Source of the DNA: Egicoccus sp. AB-alg2
Lineage (GTDB): Bacteria > Actinomycetota > Nitriliruptoria > Nitriliruptorales > Nitriliruptoraceae
Length of the DNA stretch: 64,000 nucleotides
Reading direction: 5' to 3'
Assembly: GCF_041821065.1 (NCBI RefSeq)
Contig: NZ_JBGUAX010000005.1
Coordinates: forward strand, 62,001 to 126,000
Shown: positions 1 through 8,883 of the stretch, one piece after another
Numbering within the stretch: the stretch's first letter is position 1
Layout: each line of letters opens with the position of its first letter
Program-made: the position numbers and the translations under genes
Notes under the pieces: model-generated
What the model was told of the DNA's origin: nothing
Database searches by the model: none
What the model saw: only the letters and a program-made list of their open reading frames with translations

Positions 1-1492
1 TGACGGCGGTGACGTCGCTGAGGGTCCCGGTCTTGCCGAAGAAGCGGCCCGCCGCGGGCGTGCCCGTCAGCCGCTGGCGCAACGTGCCGCTCTCCCCCGC
101 CACGGCCTGGAACGACGCCCACGTGTCGGCCTGTTCGCCGGACCACATCGCACGGTCGAGGTCGACCAGCAGGCGGGCGGTGACACGGTCGTCACGTGAC
201 AGGCCCGAGCCGTCGGCGAACCGGCTGCCGGTGTGGTCGATCCCGAGCTCGTCGAGGATGGCCTTCACGGCACGCTCGCCCCGCGGCCAGCTCGCCCCGC
301 CCGTGCGCACGCGCGACACGACCTGGAACAGCTGGTCGGTGAGATGGTTGTCGCTGCGCTGCACGGCGAAGCGCAGGACGTCGGCCATGGGCGGGCTGTC
401 GACGCTGGCCAGTCCCCGCTCGGAGCTCCGACCGGCCAGCGTGACGGTGGCCTGCCCGTCGACCGTGACCCCCCGCTCGATCAGCAGTCGCCGCAGCTCG
501 TCCGCGGCCTGCAGCCGGGGATCGGGGACCACCTCGACGCGCGCGAGCGGTGGGTCCAGGCCGGCCAGCCGTTCCTCGATCTCGTCTCGGGTGCCGATCA
601 GCGGGATGCTGACCCGCTCGGGCGACGGCACCTGGGCCTCCGGATCGCCGTCCTCCTCGTCCGGGGCGGCATCGTCGACGGGCCCGTCCACCTGCAGGGC
701 GCGCTCCTCCTCGAGCTGCGGCCAGCGGATGGACGTGGCCAGACCCCCGTCCACCGTCAGACCGCTGACGTAGCGCGCGTCGAAGTCGGCGAAGTAGCGC
801 GGCAGCCACCCGGAGGGCTCGCTGGGGCCCGCGAAGCCCGGCGCCATGCCGTGCACGTCACCGGTGACCCGGGTCAGCCCGGCGTCGACCAGTTCGTCGG
901 CGAGTTCCTCGAGCGGGGTGCGCGGACGGGCGGGATAGATCCAGCGGCCGTACTCCGGGGTGCCCAGGGTCGGGTCACCGACCCCCACCAGCGTGAGGTC
1001 ACCATCGAGGACCCCGTCGTCGCCGATCGGCGCGGTGGCGTCCACCCGGGTGGTCAGACGCGCATCGGCACCCAGGGTCACCAGCGTCGCCGCCGCGGTC
1101 ACGATCTTCAGGGTGCTGGCGGGCAGCACCGGGGTGTCCGGCGCGAGCCCGCCGAGCTCGCGGCCGTAGGCATCGGTGACCAGCACGGCGACGGTCGCGT
1201 CCTCGACCGCCTCCTCGGCCGCCGCCAGCAGCTCCTCCACGTGGGCCACCAGCGCCGCTCGGGAGGCCGGCTCGGGCGGCAGCGGGGGTGGCTCGGGCTC
1301 GGCCTCGGAGTCCCCGGCCGGTGGGTCGGGGCTCGGGTCCGGGGCCCCGGCGCCGGGCGCGGCGTCGGTCGGCGCCGCGGTCGGCCGGGGTTCCTCGGGA
1401 TCGGGCGCACCCTCCGGCGAGCAGGCGGCGACCAGCAGCGCCATCAGCACCAGCGCCGCGGCACTCCGCCGCGGCGGCACCGACCCGGGCAT
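1..1492 (-). CDS. dacB: D-alanyl-D-alanine carboxypeptidase/endopeptidase, PBP4 family (S13), C-terminus outside window
   Basis: Peptidoglycan-trimming penicillin-binding protein acting outside the membrane. All three serine-acylase motifs are visible: S126-T-L-K129 (SxxK), an SDN triad in the sequence RSDNHLTDQ, and KTG near the truncated end (FFGKTGTLSDVT). The N-terminus has a hydrophobic stretch ending LLVAAC, a lipobox, followed by a Pro/Ala/Glu-rich linker of about 50 residues, so it is probably a lipoprotein tethered to the membrane. The ATG overlaps the stop of the upstream sigma factor gene by one base (TGATG), so the two are probably co-transcribed. The last residues lie beyond position 1. 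The family assignment is firm; the lipid anchor is inferred. Confidence 0.93.
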   Translation of the reverse strand, partial: MPGSVPPRRSAAALVLMALLVAACSPEGAPDPEEPRPTAAPTDAAPGAGAPDPSPDPPAGDSEAEPEPPPLPPEPASRAALVAHVEELLAAAEEAVEDATVAVLVTDAYGRELGGLAPDTPVLPASTLKIVTAAATLVTLGADARLTTRVDATAPIGDDGVLDGDLTLVGVGDPTLGTPEYGRWIYPARPRTPLEELADELVDAGLTRVTGDVHGMAPGFAGPSEPSGWLPRYFADFDARYVSGLTVDGGLATSIRWPQLEEERALQVDGPVDDAAPDEEDGDPEAQVPSPERVSIPLIGTRDEIEERLAGLDPPLARVEVVPDPRLQAADELRRLLIERGVTVDGQATVTLAGRSSERGLASVDSPPMADVLRFAVQRSDNHLTDQLFQVVSRVRTGGASWPRGERAVKAILDELGIDHTGSRFADGSGLSRDDRVTARLLVDLDRAMWSGEQADTWASFQAVAGESGTLRQRLTGTPAAGRFFGKTGTLSDVTAV

Positions 1493-2628
1493 CAGCTCGG
1501 GGCGTCGACGGAATCGAGCAGGCCGCGCAACTGGAAGCCGCGCGAGGGGTGGCGCAGCTTGGTGAGCGTCTTCTTCTCGATCTGCCTTATACGTTCGCGG
1601 GTCAGCCCGAACTGGGCGCCGATGTCCTCGAGGGTGTGCTCCTCGCCGTCCATCAGCCCGTAGCGCAGCATCAGCACGGTGCGTTCGCGATCGGTCAGCG
1701 CCGCCAGCGCCCGCTCGACCTCGCGCTTGGCGAGCACGGCCGTGGCCGACGACTCCGGGTCGATCGCGTCCTCGTCGGCGACCAGCTCACCCATGGTGGC
1801 GTCGCCGTCCTCGCCGATCGGCTTGTCGAGCGAGGCGACGTCCTGGGCGGCGAGCTTGACCTCGCGCAGCCGTTCGACCGGCAGGCCGAGCTCGGCGGCG
1901 ATCTCGTGCTCGGTGGGCTCGCGACCCAGCTGCTGCAGCAGCGCGAACTCCGCGTAGCGGACCTTGCCCATCAGCTCGTGGACGTGGACCGGCAGTCGCA
2001 CCGTTCGGCCCGTGTTGGCCAGCCCGCGCTGCAACGCCTGCCGGATCCACCACGTGGCGTAGGTGGAGAACTTGTAGCCCTTGGTGTGGTCGAACTTCTC
2101 CACGCCGCGGATCAGCCCGAGGTTGCCCTCCTGTATCAAGGAGAGCAGGTCGACGCCGCGGCCGCGGAACTTGCGGGCGACCGACACGACCAGCCGCAGG
2201 TTGGCCCGAATCATGTGGTCCTTGGCCCGCTCGCCACCGCGGGTGACCATCCGCAGCTGCGCCTTGCGACGCGGGGTGAGCTTCTGGCCCGACCCGAGCA
2301 GCGCCGCTGCGGCCAGCCCGGCCTGGTAGCGCTTGGCGAGGTCGACCTCCTGCTCGGGCGTGAGCAGGTCGGTGCGCCCGATCTCGTTGAGGTACTGCCG
2401 CACGGAGTCCGACGACGCGGACAGCGGCGTCGCCTCCGGGCGGTCGGCGTCCTCGACCAGGTCGTCCAGCACCTGCATGTTGAGGTCACGCGCCTTCTGC
2501 GCCGTGTCCTCGACCCAGTTGTCCGGCATCGTCAACGGGTCGAACAGGTCGTTCAGCTCCGACAGCAGCACGTAGCCGCGAGAGGCGCCGCGCTCGAACA
2601 GCTCGGAGATGGGAGTGACGTCGCTCAA
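1492..2628 (-). CDS. RNA polymerase sigma-70 factor, RpoD/SigA-like (probably group 2)
   Basis: 378-residue sigma factor. The N-terminal 60 residues resemble sigma region 1.1 (ERGASRGYVLLSELNDL). Region 1.2 follows (SVRQYLNEIGRTDLLTPEQE), then region 2 with LIQEGNLGLIRGVEKFD and KGYKFSTYATWWIRQALQRG, region 3, and a region 4.2 helix-turn-helix (TLEDIGAQFGLTRERIRQIE) ending KLRHPSR. The 2.4 segment reads QRGLANTGRTVRLPVH, not the ITRAMADQARTIRIPVH of vegetative actinobacterial SigA, which argues for a group 2 factor. A close paralogue lies at 6841-7998. Coupled downstream to the carboxypeptidase gene, which hints at a cell-wall regulon (inference). Confidence 0.93.
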   Translation of the reverse strand: MSDVTPISELFERGASRGYVLLSELNDLFDPLTMPDNWVEDTAQKARDLNMQVLDDLVEDADRPEATPLSASSDSVRQYLNEIGRTDLLTPEQEVDLAKRYQAGLAAAALLGSGQKLTPRRKAQLRMVTRGGERAKDHMIRANLRLVVSVARKFRGRGVDLLSLIQEGNLGLIRGVEKFDHTKGYKFSTYATWWIRQALQRGLANTGRTVRLPVHVHELMGKVRYAEFALLQQLGREPTEHEIAAELGLPVERLREVKLAAQDVASLDKPIGEDGDATMGELVADEDAIDPESSATAVLAKREVERALAALTDRERTVLMLRYGLMDGEEHTLEDIGAQFGLTRERIRQIEKKTLTKLRHPSRGFQLRGLLDSVDAPS

Positions 2629-2702
2629 GGGGTGTTCCGTCTCGTGCTGGCGAACCGGGACGCCATGGGCGCAGGCGTGCGGGCGGCAGGCCGCGACCCG
2701 TC

Positions 2703-2731
2703 ATGGTACGGGCAGACTCCCGACCCGTCAC
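2703..2731 (-). promoter_or_regulatory. Candidate promoter for the sigma factor gene
   Basis: On the minus strand GTGACG (-35) and TACCAT (-10) are separated by 17 bases, each matching four of six consensus positions. This would place the transcript start about 68 bases before the ATG at 2628. Motif match only; in such GC-rich DNA a chance match is possible. Confidence 0.3.
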
Positions 2732-2855
2732 CGGTGTGGGTTCCAAGGGCCGCGGACGGTACCCGGCTTCGGCCTGCTCGGCTGTACGCCGGGCGCGAAC
2801 CGCTGGTGGTTCGCCGCCCACGGCCCGTCAGGCGCACGAGGGGAACCTCGCCGCT

Positions 2856-4211
2856 TCAGCCGCGCACCGGCCGTGCCGACCGCACGGCGTTGGCGATGAT
2901 CACGAGGCCACCGGCCAGGCAGCCGGCCGCGACGACCGGGAGGTCGGCGGGCGCGCCGGGGACGGTGAAGCCCTGACCCGCGAAGCCCGCCATGGCTGCG
3001 CAGGCCAGCAGCGTGGCGGCCACGACCGGCGCCGCTTCGACGCGGCGCCCGCGCAGCTTGCCGACCGCCGCGACGGTGGCCCGCTCGACCGGGAGGACGA
3101 GCCGCACGACCACCAGCGTGGGCACGGCGAACGCGGCCAGCCACAGCGGCCGGGCGGCCCACCAGGCGGCCGTGCCGGTCGGGGCGGCCAGCAGGCGCGA
3201 ACCACCCGGCAGGAGCAGGGCGACGCCCAGCACGGCGACCATCGCCGTCAGGTGCCACAGGTAGACCGACATCGCCATCGCACCGAGCCGCCCCGTGGGG
3301 TGCCACACCCGTGGCCGACGCAGCCAGCCCGACAGCCGCCCGTGGGCCAGCATCACGACGCCGAGGTGGGCCGCGGCCAGCAGCAGGATCGCGAGGCTCG
3401 GTGGGGTGTTGTTGCTCCGCTCGTCGCCCGGCACCCCCACCATCGACAGCGGGTAGAGGTCAAGGACGCGGGTGACCAGCACCAGGCCGCCGAACCCGCC
3501 GACCGTCAGCGCCCACCAGCACCGGCGCCCCGCCGCCCGCAGGCGCCCGTCCTGCCAGAAGAAGCCGAGCTGGTGCACGGCGCCCCACACCAGCGGGAAC
3601 TGCAGCCACCCGACGACCGGAAGACCGAGTCCCCGGGTGAGCAGCTCGACGCCGACGGCGGCCCCGACCAGGAGCAGCACGGCGCGGACGCCGAGGCGGT
3701 CGTGCCAGGCCAGCAGCCGTGGCGTCGCGGCCACGAGCAGGACGTACACGGCCAGGAACCACAGCGGGACCGCGACCACGCGCGTCGCCTCGCGCAGGAC
3801 GTCGGCCGCCACGACCCCGGACCGACCGAGCAGCCATGCCAGTGGCAGCCAGACGGCGACCAGTGGGAGGGTCGGGCCCAGCAGGCGGTGGAAGCGTCCC
3901 GCCAGCCACGCGCCGTAGCCGCCGCCGCGGGCGACGTGGTTGCGCCAGCTGGTGGCGTTGGCGTAAGCGCCGGCGAGCATGAACAGGCCGATGACCTGCG
4001 CGCCCCAGGTCAGCCACTGCGTCCACGGTTGCGCGGCCAGCAGGTGCTCGACGTGGACGGCGCCGTCGGGTGCGACCCACAGGCCGGCCAGCAGCCAGTG
4101 GCCGAGGGCGACCACCAGCAGGCTGACGGCCCGCAGCAGGTCGACGACGCGGTCGCGGCCGGCGGCGGCCGGTGTGGTGGTTGGCTTCAGGGTCGACGTC
4201 GGGGCGGTCAC
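2856..4211 (-). CDS. Acyltransferase family 3 membrane protein
   Basis: Integral membrane protein of about 451 residues with some ten hydrophobic segments, resembling the acyltransferase-3 (OafA/NodX-like) family that O-acylates surface polysaccharides or lipids. It begins with the typical first-helix pattern RDRVVDLLRAVSLLVVALGH, which carries the family's R and H residues, and later has a YLWHLT motif. The GTG start at 4211 is preferred because GAGGAG lies about 12 bases upstream; an extension to 4373 reads as low-complexity sequence. The acceptor substrate is unknown. It is separated by 121 bases from the transporter gene upstream on the same strand. Confidence 0.75.
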   Translation of the reverse strand: MTAPTSTLKPTTTPAAAGRDRVVDLLRAVSLLVVALGHWLLAGLWVAPDGAVHVEHLLAAQPWTQWLTWGAQVIGLFMLAGAYANATSWRNHVARGGGYGAWLAGRFHRLLGPTLPLVAVWLPLAWLLGRSGVVAADVLREATRVVAVPLWFLAVYVLLVAATPRLLAWHDRLGVRAVLLLVGAAVGVELLTRGLGLPVVGWLQFPLVWGAVHQLGFFWQDGRLRAAGRRCWWALTVGGFGGLVLVTRVLDLYPLSMVGVPGDERSNNTPPSLAILLLAAAHLGVVMLAHGRLSGWLRRPRVWHPTGRLGAMAMSVYLWHLTAMVAVLGVALLLPGGSRLLAAPTGTAAWWAARPLWLAAFAVPTLVVVRLVLPVERATVAAVGKLRGRRVEAAPVVAATLLACAAMAGFAGQGFTVPGAPADLPVVAAGCLAGGLVIIANAVRSARPVRG

Positions 4212-4332
4212 GCTCTTCGGCTCCTCGTCGGGGCGCGCCCGATCGGCGCGCTCCTCGAGGGCAGCCTGCGTCAGCCGGCCCGCGGACGCCCTGGGGGCTG
4301 GCCCCCCACCCGTCCTGGGGCGTCCCCCGGCC

Positions 4333-5223
4333 TCAGCCCTTCGTGGCCGGCTCCACCCGCATCCCGGCGGCACGACGGCCCACGACCACCAGCACGGCGG
4401 CCGACAGGTACATCAGCAGCCCGTAGACGGCGGCGGGCACGGCGATCTCCTCCGAGCGCAGGACGTTGACGGCGATCAGGATCCCCAGCGTCGAGTTCTT
4501 GATGCCGAGCTCGATGGCCACGGCGAGCCGGTCCGCGGGGCGCAGGCCGGCGCCACGCGCCGCGAGCCAGCCGACCGCCAGCCCGGCGAGGTTGAGCAGC
4601 AGGGTCGCGGGCCCCGCCTGCGCCAGCAGCTCGAAGAACCGGTCCCGCAGCGACAGGGCGATCCCGGCGATGAGCACGACCAGCACCGCGGCCCCGAAGG
4701 CCGACACACGCCGCTCGAGGGCGGCGGCACGCGCGGGCGCACGACGGCGCACGAGCATCCCGAGCACCACCGGCACGAGGACGATCCCGACCAGCAGGGT
4801 GATCGTGCGTCCCAAGGGCACGCTGACGGAGACGTCGGTCCCCACCGGCTGGCGACCCAGCGCGACGTTCGCGAACAACGGCAGTGTCACGATCGTGACG
4901 ACGCTCGCGACGACGGTGAGGACGATGGAGAGCGCGACGTTGGCGCGCGCCAGGAAGGTGATCAGGTTCGAGCTGGTCCCGCCGGGGCAGGCGGCCACGA
5001 TGACCAGCCCGACCGCCAGCGCCGGCGGCAGTCCCAGCAGTGCGGCGATGGCGAACCCCAGCGCCGGCATCACCAGCAACTGGGCCAGCGAACCGACGAC
5101 CGCACCGCGGGGCGTGCGGGCCTCGCGCCGGAAGTCGCCCGTGGTCAGGGTCAACCCGATGCCGACCATGATCACGAACAACGCGATCGGCAGGCCGATC
5201 TCCACCAGCGGGTTCTGTTCCAT
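4333..5223 (-). CDS. BASS-family (bile acid:sodium symporter-like) transporter
   Basis: About 296 residues with nine to ten predicted membrane segments. The pattern PGGTSSNLITFLA in the fourth helix region and GIKNSTLGILIA near the C-terminus correspond to the two crossover helices of the BASS fold. Family members move bile acids, pantoate, pyruvate or other organic acids with sodium; the substrate here cannot be told. The ATG at 5223 has GGGAGAGG just upstream and is preferred over a longer frame start at 5292. Confidence 0.85.
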   Translation of the reverse strand: MEQNPLVEIGLPIALFVIMVGIGLTLTTGDFRREARTPRGAVVGSLAQLLVMPALGFAIAALLGLPPALAVGLVIVAACPGGTSSNLITFLARANVALSIVLTVVASVVTIVTLPLFANVALGRQPVGTDVSVSVPLGRTITLLVGIVLVPVVLGMLVRRRAPARAAALERRVSAFGAAVLVVLIAGIALSLRDRFFELLAQAGPATLLLNLAGLAVGWLAARGAGLRPADRLAVAIELGIKNSTLGILIAVNVLRSEEIAVPAAVYGLLMYLSAAVLVVVGRRAAGMRVEPATKG

Positions 5224-5355
5224 CGACGCCTCTCCCACGTCGGAAGCGATCCCGGCCGGGGTCGCGGACCGGTCCACGACGGCCGCTTCCACGGCCGCCG
5301 CGTGCGGCAGGCCTTCTAGCAGCCCGCGACGGTGCCGGTCACGTCGGTGCCGGGA

Positions 5356-6681
5356 TCAGCGGCGCTCGTCGGGCTCGCCGGCGCCGGGGCCCTCGCGCAG
5401 GTAGCGCATCCAGGCGTCGTGGGCACGCTCGTCCTCCGAGCGGTGGTCGTCGCGGGGCGGGACGCGCTCGGCCGGGGTCCCGGGTGCAGCCACGGCCGGA
5501 CGCTCGGCGTGGTGAGGGTGATGGTCGTGGCCGGCGACGAGCGACGGTGCATCGACGTCCCGCCGGATCGCCACGGTGGCGGCCAGCGCGGTCGTGATCG
5601 GCACGGCCGCGATCAGCCCGAGCGAGCCCACGACCGTCTTCACGATCTCCACCGCCAGGATCTCCGCATTCACCAGCTCGAGGACCGGGACGCCACCGGT
5701 GGAGAACAGCACGAGCAGCGTCAGCGACGCTCCGGCGTAGGCGAGGAACAGCGTGTTCACGACCGAGGCGATGTGGTCGCGCCCGACCTTCATGGCGCGG
5801 CCGAACAGCGATCGCCAGGGCAGGGTGCGGTCGGTGTCGTGCAGGGCGAACACGGTCGAGGCCTGGCTGACGGTGACGTCGTCGAGGACGCCGAGTGCCG
5901 CGATGATCAGCCCGGCCAGCACGAGGCCGCGCAGGTCGATGCCCTCCACGGTGAAGCGCACCATGCCGGCTTCCTCGGAGGAGAAACCGGTGATGCTGGC
6001 CTGGTCGATGAACAGCACGCCCAGCAGGATCGTCAGCAGCAGCGCGGCGCTGGTGCCGACGATGGCTGCCGTCGTCATGGGGTTGACCCCGTGCGCGAGG
6101 TACAGCGTGACGATCATGACGGCGATCGAGCCGACCAGCGCGACCAGGAACGGGCTGCTGCCGGCCAGGATGGCGGGCACCACGAACCGCACGACGATCA
6201 GCAGGCTGAGCGCGAGCCCGACGAGCGAGCGCAGCCCGTGCCATCTGCCGATGGCGAGCACCGCCAGCACGAACAGCCCCAGCAGCATGCCGAGCGCCGG
6301 CAACCGCTGGAAGTCGGCCACGAAGTAGCCGCTCTCCCCCTCGCCGCCGATGTTGGCCACCTGCACCTCGATGCGGTCGCCGACCCGGAAGTTCGGGTAG
6401 CCGTCCGCGGCGGCGCGGATCGTCGTGGTCGTGCCCGCGTCGGGCCCCTCGAGCAACTCGGCCTGCAGGACCACCTCGTCACCGGAGATGCCCAGCATCG
6501 GATCGATCTCGCCCGGGACCACCTCGAGGTCGCGGATCACGGCCGTGTAGCGGTCCTCGAGCGGGGCCTGGTCCGGCACGTCGCGGGGTGCCGGCCACAG
6601 CGCCACCATGCCAACGACGGTCGCGACGAGCAGGACACCGACGACGGCGAGCAGCCACCGGTGCGTTCGATCCTCGAGCAT
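5356..6681 (-). CDS. YibE/F-family membrane protein
   Basis: 441 residues. A single N-terminal membrane helix is followed by an extracytoplasmic beta-rich domain (about residues 40-130, including the segment NFRVGDRIEVQV), and then about seven more helices, the layout of YibE/YibF proteins. The conserved-looking segments GVLDDVTVSQAS and LFLAYAGASLTLL are visible. A His/Asp-rich cytoplasmic tail (GHDHHPHHAE) closes the protein and could bind metal, which is inference only. The molecular function of the family is unknown. Confidence 0.85.
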   Translation of the reverse strand: MLEDRTHRWLLAVVGVLLVATVVGMVALWPAPRDVPDQAPLEDRYTAVIRDLEVVPGEIDPMLGISGDEVVLQAELLEGPDAGTTTTIRAAADGYPNFRVGDRIEVQVANIGGEGESGYFVADFQRLPALGMLLGLFVLAVLAIGRWHGLRSLVGLALSLLIVVRFVVPAILAGSSPFLVALVGSIAVMIVTLYLAHGVNPMTTAAIVGTSAALLLTILLGVLFIDQASITGFSSEEAGMVRFTVEGIDLRGLVLAGLIIAALGVLDDVTVSQASTVFALHDTDRTLPWRSLFGRAMKVGRDHIASVVNTLFLAYAGASLTLLVLFSTGGVPVLELVNAEILAVEIVKTVVGSLGLIAAVPITTALAATVAIRRDVDAPSLVAGHDHHPHHAERPAVAAPGTPAERVPPRDDHRSEDERAHDAWMRYLREGPGAGEPDERR

Positions 6682-6840
6682 GTGTCGACCACGGGTCGGC
6701 GTACGGCGGGGACGTCGCCGGATGCTACGGCGCCCCCCGCGTGGAGGGCAGATCGGCGCGCGCAGGAACCGCTCGTCGTTCGCGGGGAACCAGCGACGCC
6801 CGCCGAAGGCTCGGCGGGCGTCGAGACGGTGCGGGTGATG

Positions 6841-7998
6841 TCAGGCGGCGCGGTCGAGGACGTCGAGCAGGCCGGACAGGTTGTGGGCGCGCGAGGGGTG
6901 GCGCAGCTTGGCGAGGGCCCGGTTCTGCATCTGACGGATGCGCTCGCGGGTCAGGCCGAAGTGGGCACCGATCTCCTCCAGGGTCTGCGGCTCCTCGCCG
7001 TGGAGGCCGAAACGCAGCACCAGGATGATCCGCTCGCGCTCGTCGAGAGCACCCAGGGCCGCCTCGATCTGGGCGAACGCGTCCCCCTCCAGCGCGGTCT
7101 CGGCCGGGTCGACGACGGCGGCGTCGGGGATCAGGTCCCCCATCGTCGCGTCGCCGTCCTCACCGATGGGGCGGTCGAGGCTGACCAGTTCCTGCATGGC
7201 CTCGCGGACCTCGCGGACGCGCTGGGCGGTCAGTCCGACCTCCTCGGCGATCTCGTCCTCGGTGGGGTCGCCGCCCTTGGCCTGGCGCAGGCGCAGCTCG
7301 GCCGAGCGCAGCTTGCCGTACAGCTCCCAGACGTGGGCGGGGACGCGGATCGTGCGGCCCTTGGAGGCCACGCCGCGCTGCAGTGCCTGCCGGATCCACC
7401 ACACGGCGTAGGTGGAGAACTTGTAGCCCTTGGTGTGGTCGAACTTCTCGACCGCACGCAGCAGCCCGAGGTTGCCCTCCTGGATCAGCTCGATGAAGTC
7501 GAGGTCGCGGCCGGAGAACTTGCGGGCCTGGGGCACGACCAGGCGCAGGTTGGCCTGGACCATGCGCTCCTTGGCGCGGGCCCCGTCGCGGCTGATCTGG
7601 CGCAGCTTGGCCTTGGCGGTCCGGCTGAGCTTGCCCTTGCCCGCGAGGAACTCGTCGGCGGCCAGCCCGGCCTGGTAGCGCTTGGCCAGGTCGGCCTCGT
7701 CCTCCTTGGTCAGCAGGGCGTGGCGACCGGCGTCGTTGAGGTACTGACGCACCAGGTCGGTCGTCATGGCGGCGCCGTGGTCGACCACCTCCTCGGGCGC
7801 GTCGTCGGCGACGTCGTCCACGACCTGGGTGCCCTGCGTGCGGATCTCCGCGACGACGTCTTCGAGCCACGTGTCGCCGTGCAGTTCGGGGACGTGCAGT
7901 TCCTGCAGCTCGGAGAGCAGCACGTAGCCGCGCTCGGACGAGCGCTCGAGCAGTTCCTCGACGGCCACCTCTGCGGTGGGCAGTTCGGTCGGGTTCAC
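6841..7998 (-). CDS. RNA polymerase sigma-70 factor, RpoD/SigA-like (paralogue of 1492-2628)
   Basis: 385-residue sigma factor with the same layout as the one at 1492-2628: a region 1.1-like N-terminus (ERSSERGYVLLSELQEL), 1.2 (LVRQYLNDAGRHALLTKEDE), 2.2-2.4 (LIQEGNLGLLRAVEKFD, YKFSTYAVWWIRQALQRG), region 3, and 4.2 (TLEEIGAHFGLTRERIRQMQ). GTG at 7998 is chosen because GAGGAGG lies directly upstream and the region 1.1 similarity starts just after it; the open frame continues to 8265 but looks non-coding. The 2.4 helix differs from that of the first paralogue (RGVASKGRTIRVPAH against RGLANTGRTVRLPVH), so promoter preference may differ. Confidence 0.92.
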   Translation of the reverse strand: MNPTELPTAEVAVEELLERSSERGYVLLSELQELHVPELHGDTWLEDVVAEIRTQGTQVVDDVADDAPEEVVDHGAAMTTDLVRQYLNDAGRHALLTKEDEADLAKRYQAGLAADEFLAGKGKLSRTAKAKLRQISRDGARAKERMVQANLRLVVPQARKFSGRDLDFIELIQEGNLGLLRAVEKFDHTKGYKFSTYAVWWIRQALQRGVASKGRTIRVPAHVWELYGKLRSAELRLRQAKGGDPTEDEIAEEVGLTAQRVREVREAMQELVSLDRPIGEDGDATMGDLIPDAAVVDPAETALEGDAFAQIEAALGALDERERIILVLRFGLHGEEPQTLEEIGAHFGLTRERIRQMQNRALAKLRHPSRAHNLSGLLDVLDRAA

Positions 7999-8387
7999 CG
8001 GGGCCTCCTCGACGGGTCGGAGGGCGTGATCGCGTCCGCGGGGTGGGACGCTGGGGAGACGACGACGGCCGGGCGTCGGGCGCGTCCGACGGGTACGGTC
8101 GTGGGCGTCGCTGGCGTTCGTCCCACCCTCGCACGTCTGGTTCGGAGCCGCGGACGCCGCGGTGCCGACGCTGGGACGGGTGAGCGCGAGGGGGGCGGGG
8201 CGATGGTGTCCCTCCGGACGCATCTGTCCCGGTCCGAGGGCACCTTCGGAGGAGTCAACGTCCAATATCGGCCGTTAGCGTCCTTCGCTACCCGATACGT
8301 GCGCTGCGTGCGCAGAACCAGGCGATGTGGTCGCTCTGCGAGCCGTTCTGCGCGCTGAACGCCTGCACTGCCTCGGGGGGCACACCG
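7999..8387. other. Intergenic region upstream of the second sigma factor gene
   Basis: 389 bases with no convincing gene. It must hold the sigma factor promoter, but I cannot pick a clear -10/-35 pair. It contains a short inverted repeat TAGCG-TCCTT-CGCTA at 8276-8290 and a longer hairpin at 8310-8353. Confidence 0.5.
8310..8353 (-). terminator. Possible terminator hairpin after the VOC gene
   Basis: Perfect 9-base inverted repeat GCGCAGAAC / GTTCTGCGC with a 26-base loop, 35 bases past the stop of the minus-strand VOC gene. The loop is long and no T-run follows, so a regulatory or chance origin is also possible. Confidence 0.25.
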
Positions 8388-8858
8388 TCAGCGCGTGCCG
8401 ATGGCCGAGTGGTCCGCGGCGACCAACTCGACCTTGAGGCCGTCGGGATCCTCGCAGAACAGCGCATAGTGATCCCGACCGCCGGCGTACGGATGCCGGT
8501 CCGGATACAGCACCCGGACCCCGCGCTCGCGCATCGCCGTGGTGAGCCGGTCGACCGCCGCGGTGTCGGCGACGTGGAAGGCGAGGTGGTTGAGCCCCAC
8601 GCCGCGCCGGTCGAGCCCCCGCTCGGCGCGCGGCGCCTGGGTGAACACGAGGTAGGTGCCCTCGAGGCGGAAGGACACGCCCTCGTCCCACTCCTGGAAC
8701 ACCTCGTAGCCGAGCTCGAGCAGCAGCCAGCCCCAGAAGGCGACGCTGCGTTCGAGGTCGGAGACGTAGAGCTCGACGTGGTGGAGCACGCCCGGCCGGG
8801 GGCGCGCCGCAACGGCGGCGCCACCCAGGGTCGCCGAGACGTCGAGTCCGCTACCCAT
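8388..8858 (-). CDS. VOC (glyoxalase/bleomycin-resistance fold) family protein
   Basis: 156-residue protein of the vicinal oxygen chelate fold: two beta-alpha-beta-beta-beta modules starting LHHVELYVSDLERSVAFWGW and LNHLAFHVADTAAVDRL, ending in the typical DPDGLKVELVA. Likely metal ligands are the His in the first and second modules and the Glu of KVELV. The ATG at 8858 has GGGAGG at good spacing, whereas the ATG two codons earlier would sit directly on that Shine-Dalgarno. It follows the alkyltransferase-like gene by 25 bases, probably one operon. Substrate unknown. Confidence 0.85.
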   Translation of the reverse strand: MGSGLDVSATLGGAAVAARPRPGVLHHVELYVSDLERSVAFWGWLLLELGYEVFQEWDEGVSFRLEGTYLVFTQAPRAERGLDRRGVGLNHLAFHVADTAAVDRLTTAMRERGVRVLYPDRHPYAGGRDHYALFCEDPDGLKVELVAADHSAIGTR

Positions 8859-8883
8859 GGTCATCCTCCCGACCAGACGAACG

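Noticed and set aside
233-1663. Long plus-strand frame antisense to the carboxypeptidase
   Set aside because: It is a composition-driven shadow. The minus strand has all three penicillin-binding motifs, and the plus frame shows no domain and runs into the sigma factor gene.
2703-4469. 588-codon plus-strand open frame opposite the acyltransferase
   Set aside because: It is rich in Arg, Gln, Pro and His, as antisense frames of membrane-protein genes are; it has no ribosome site or recognisable domain.
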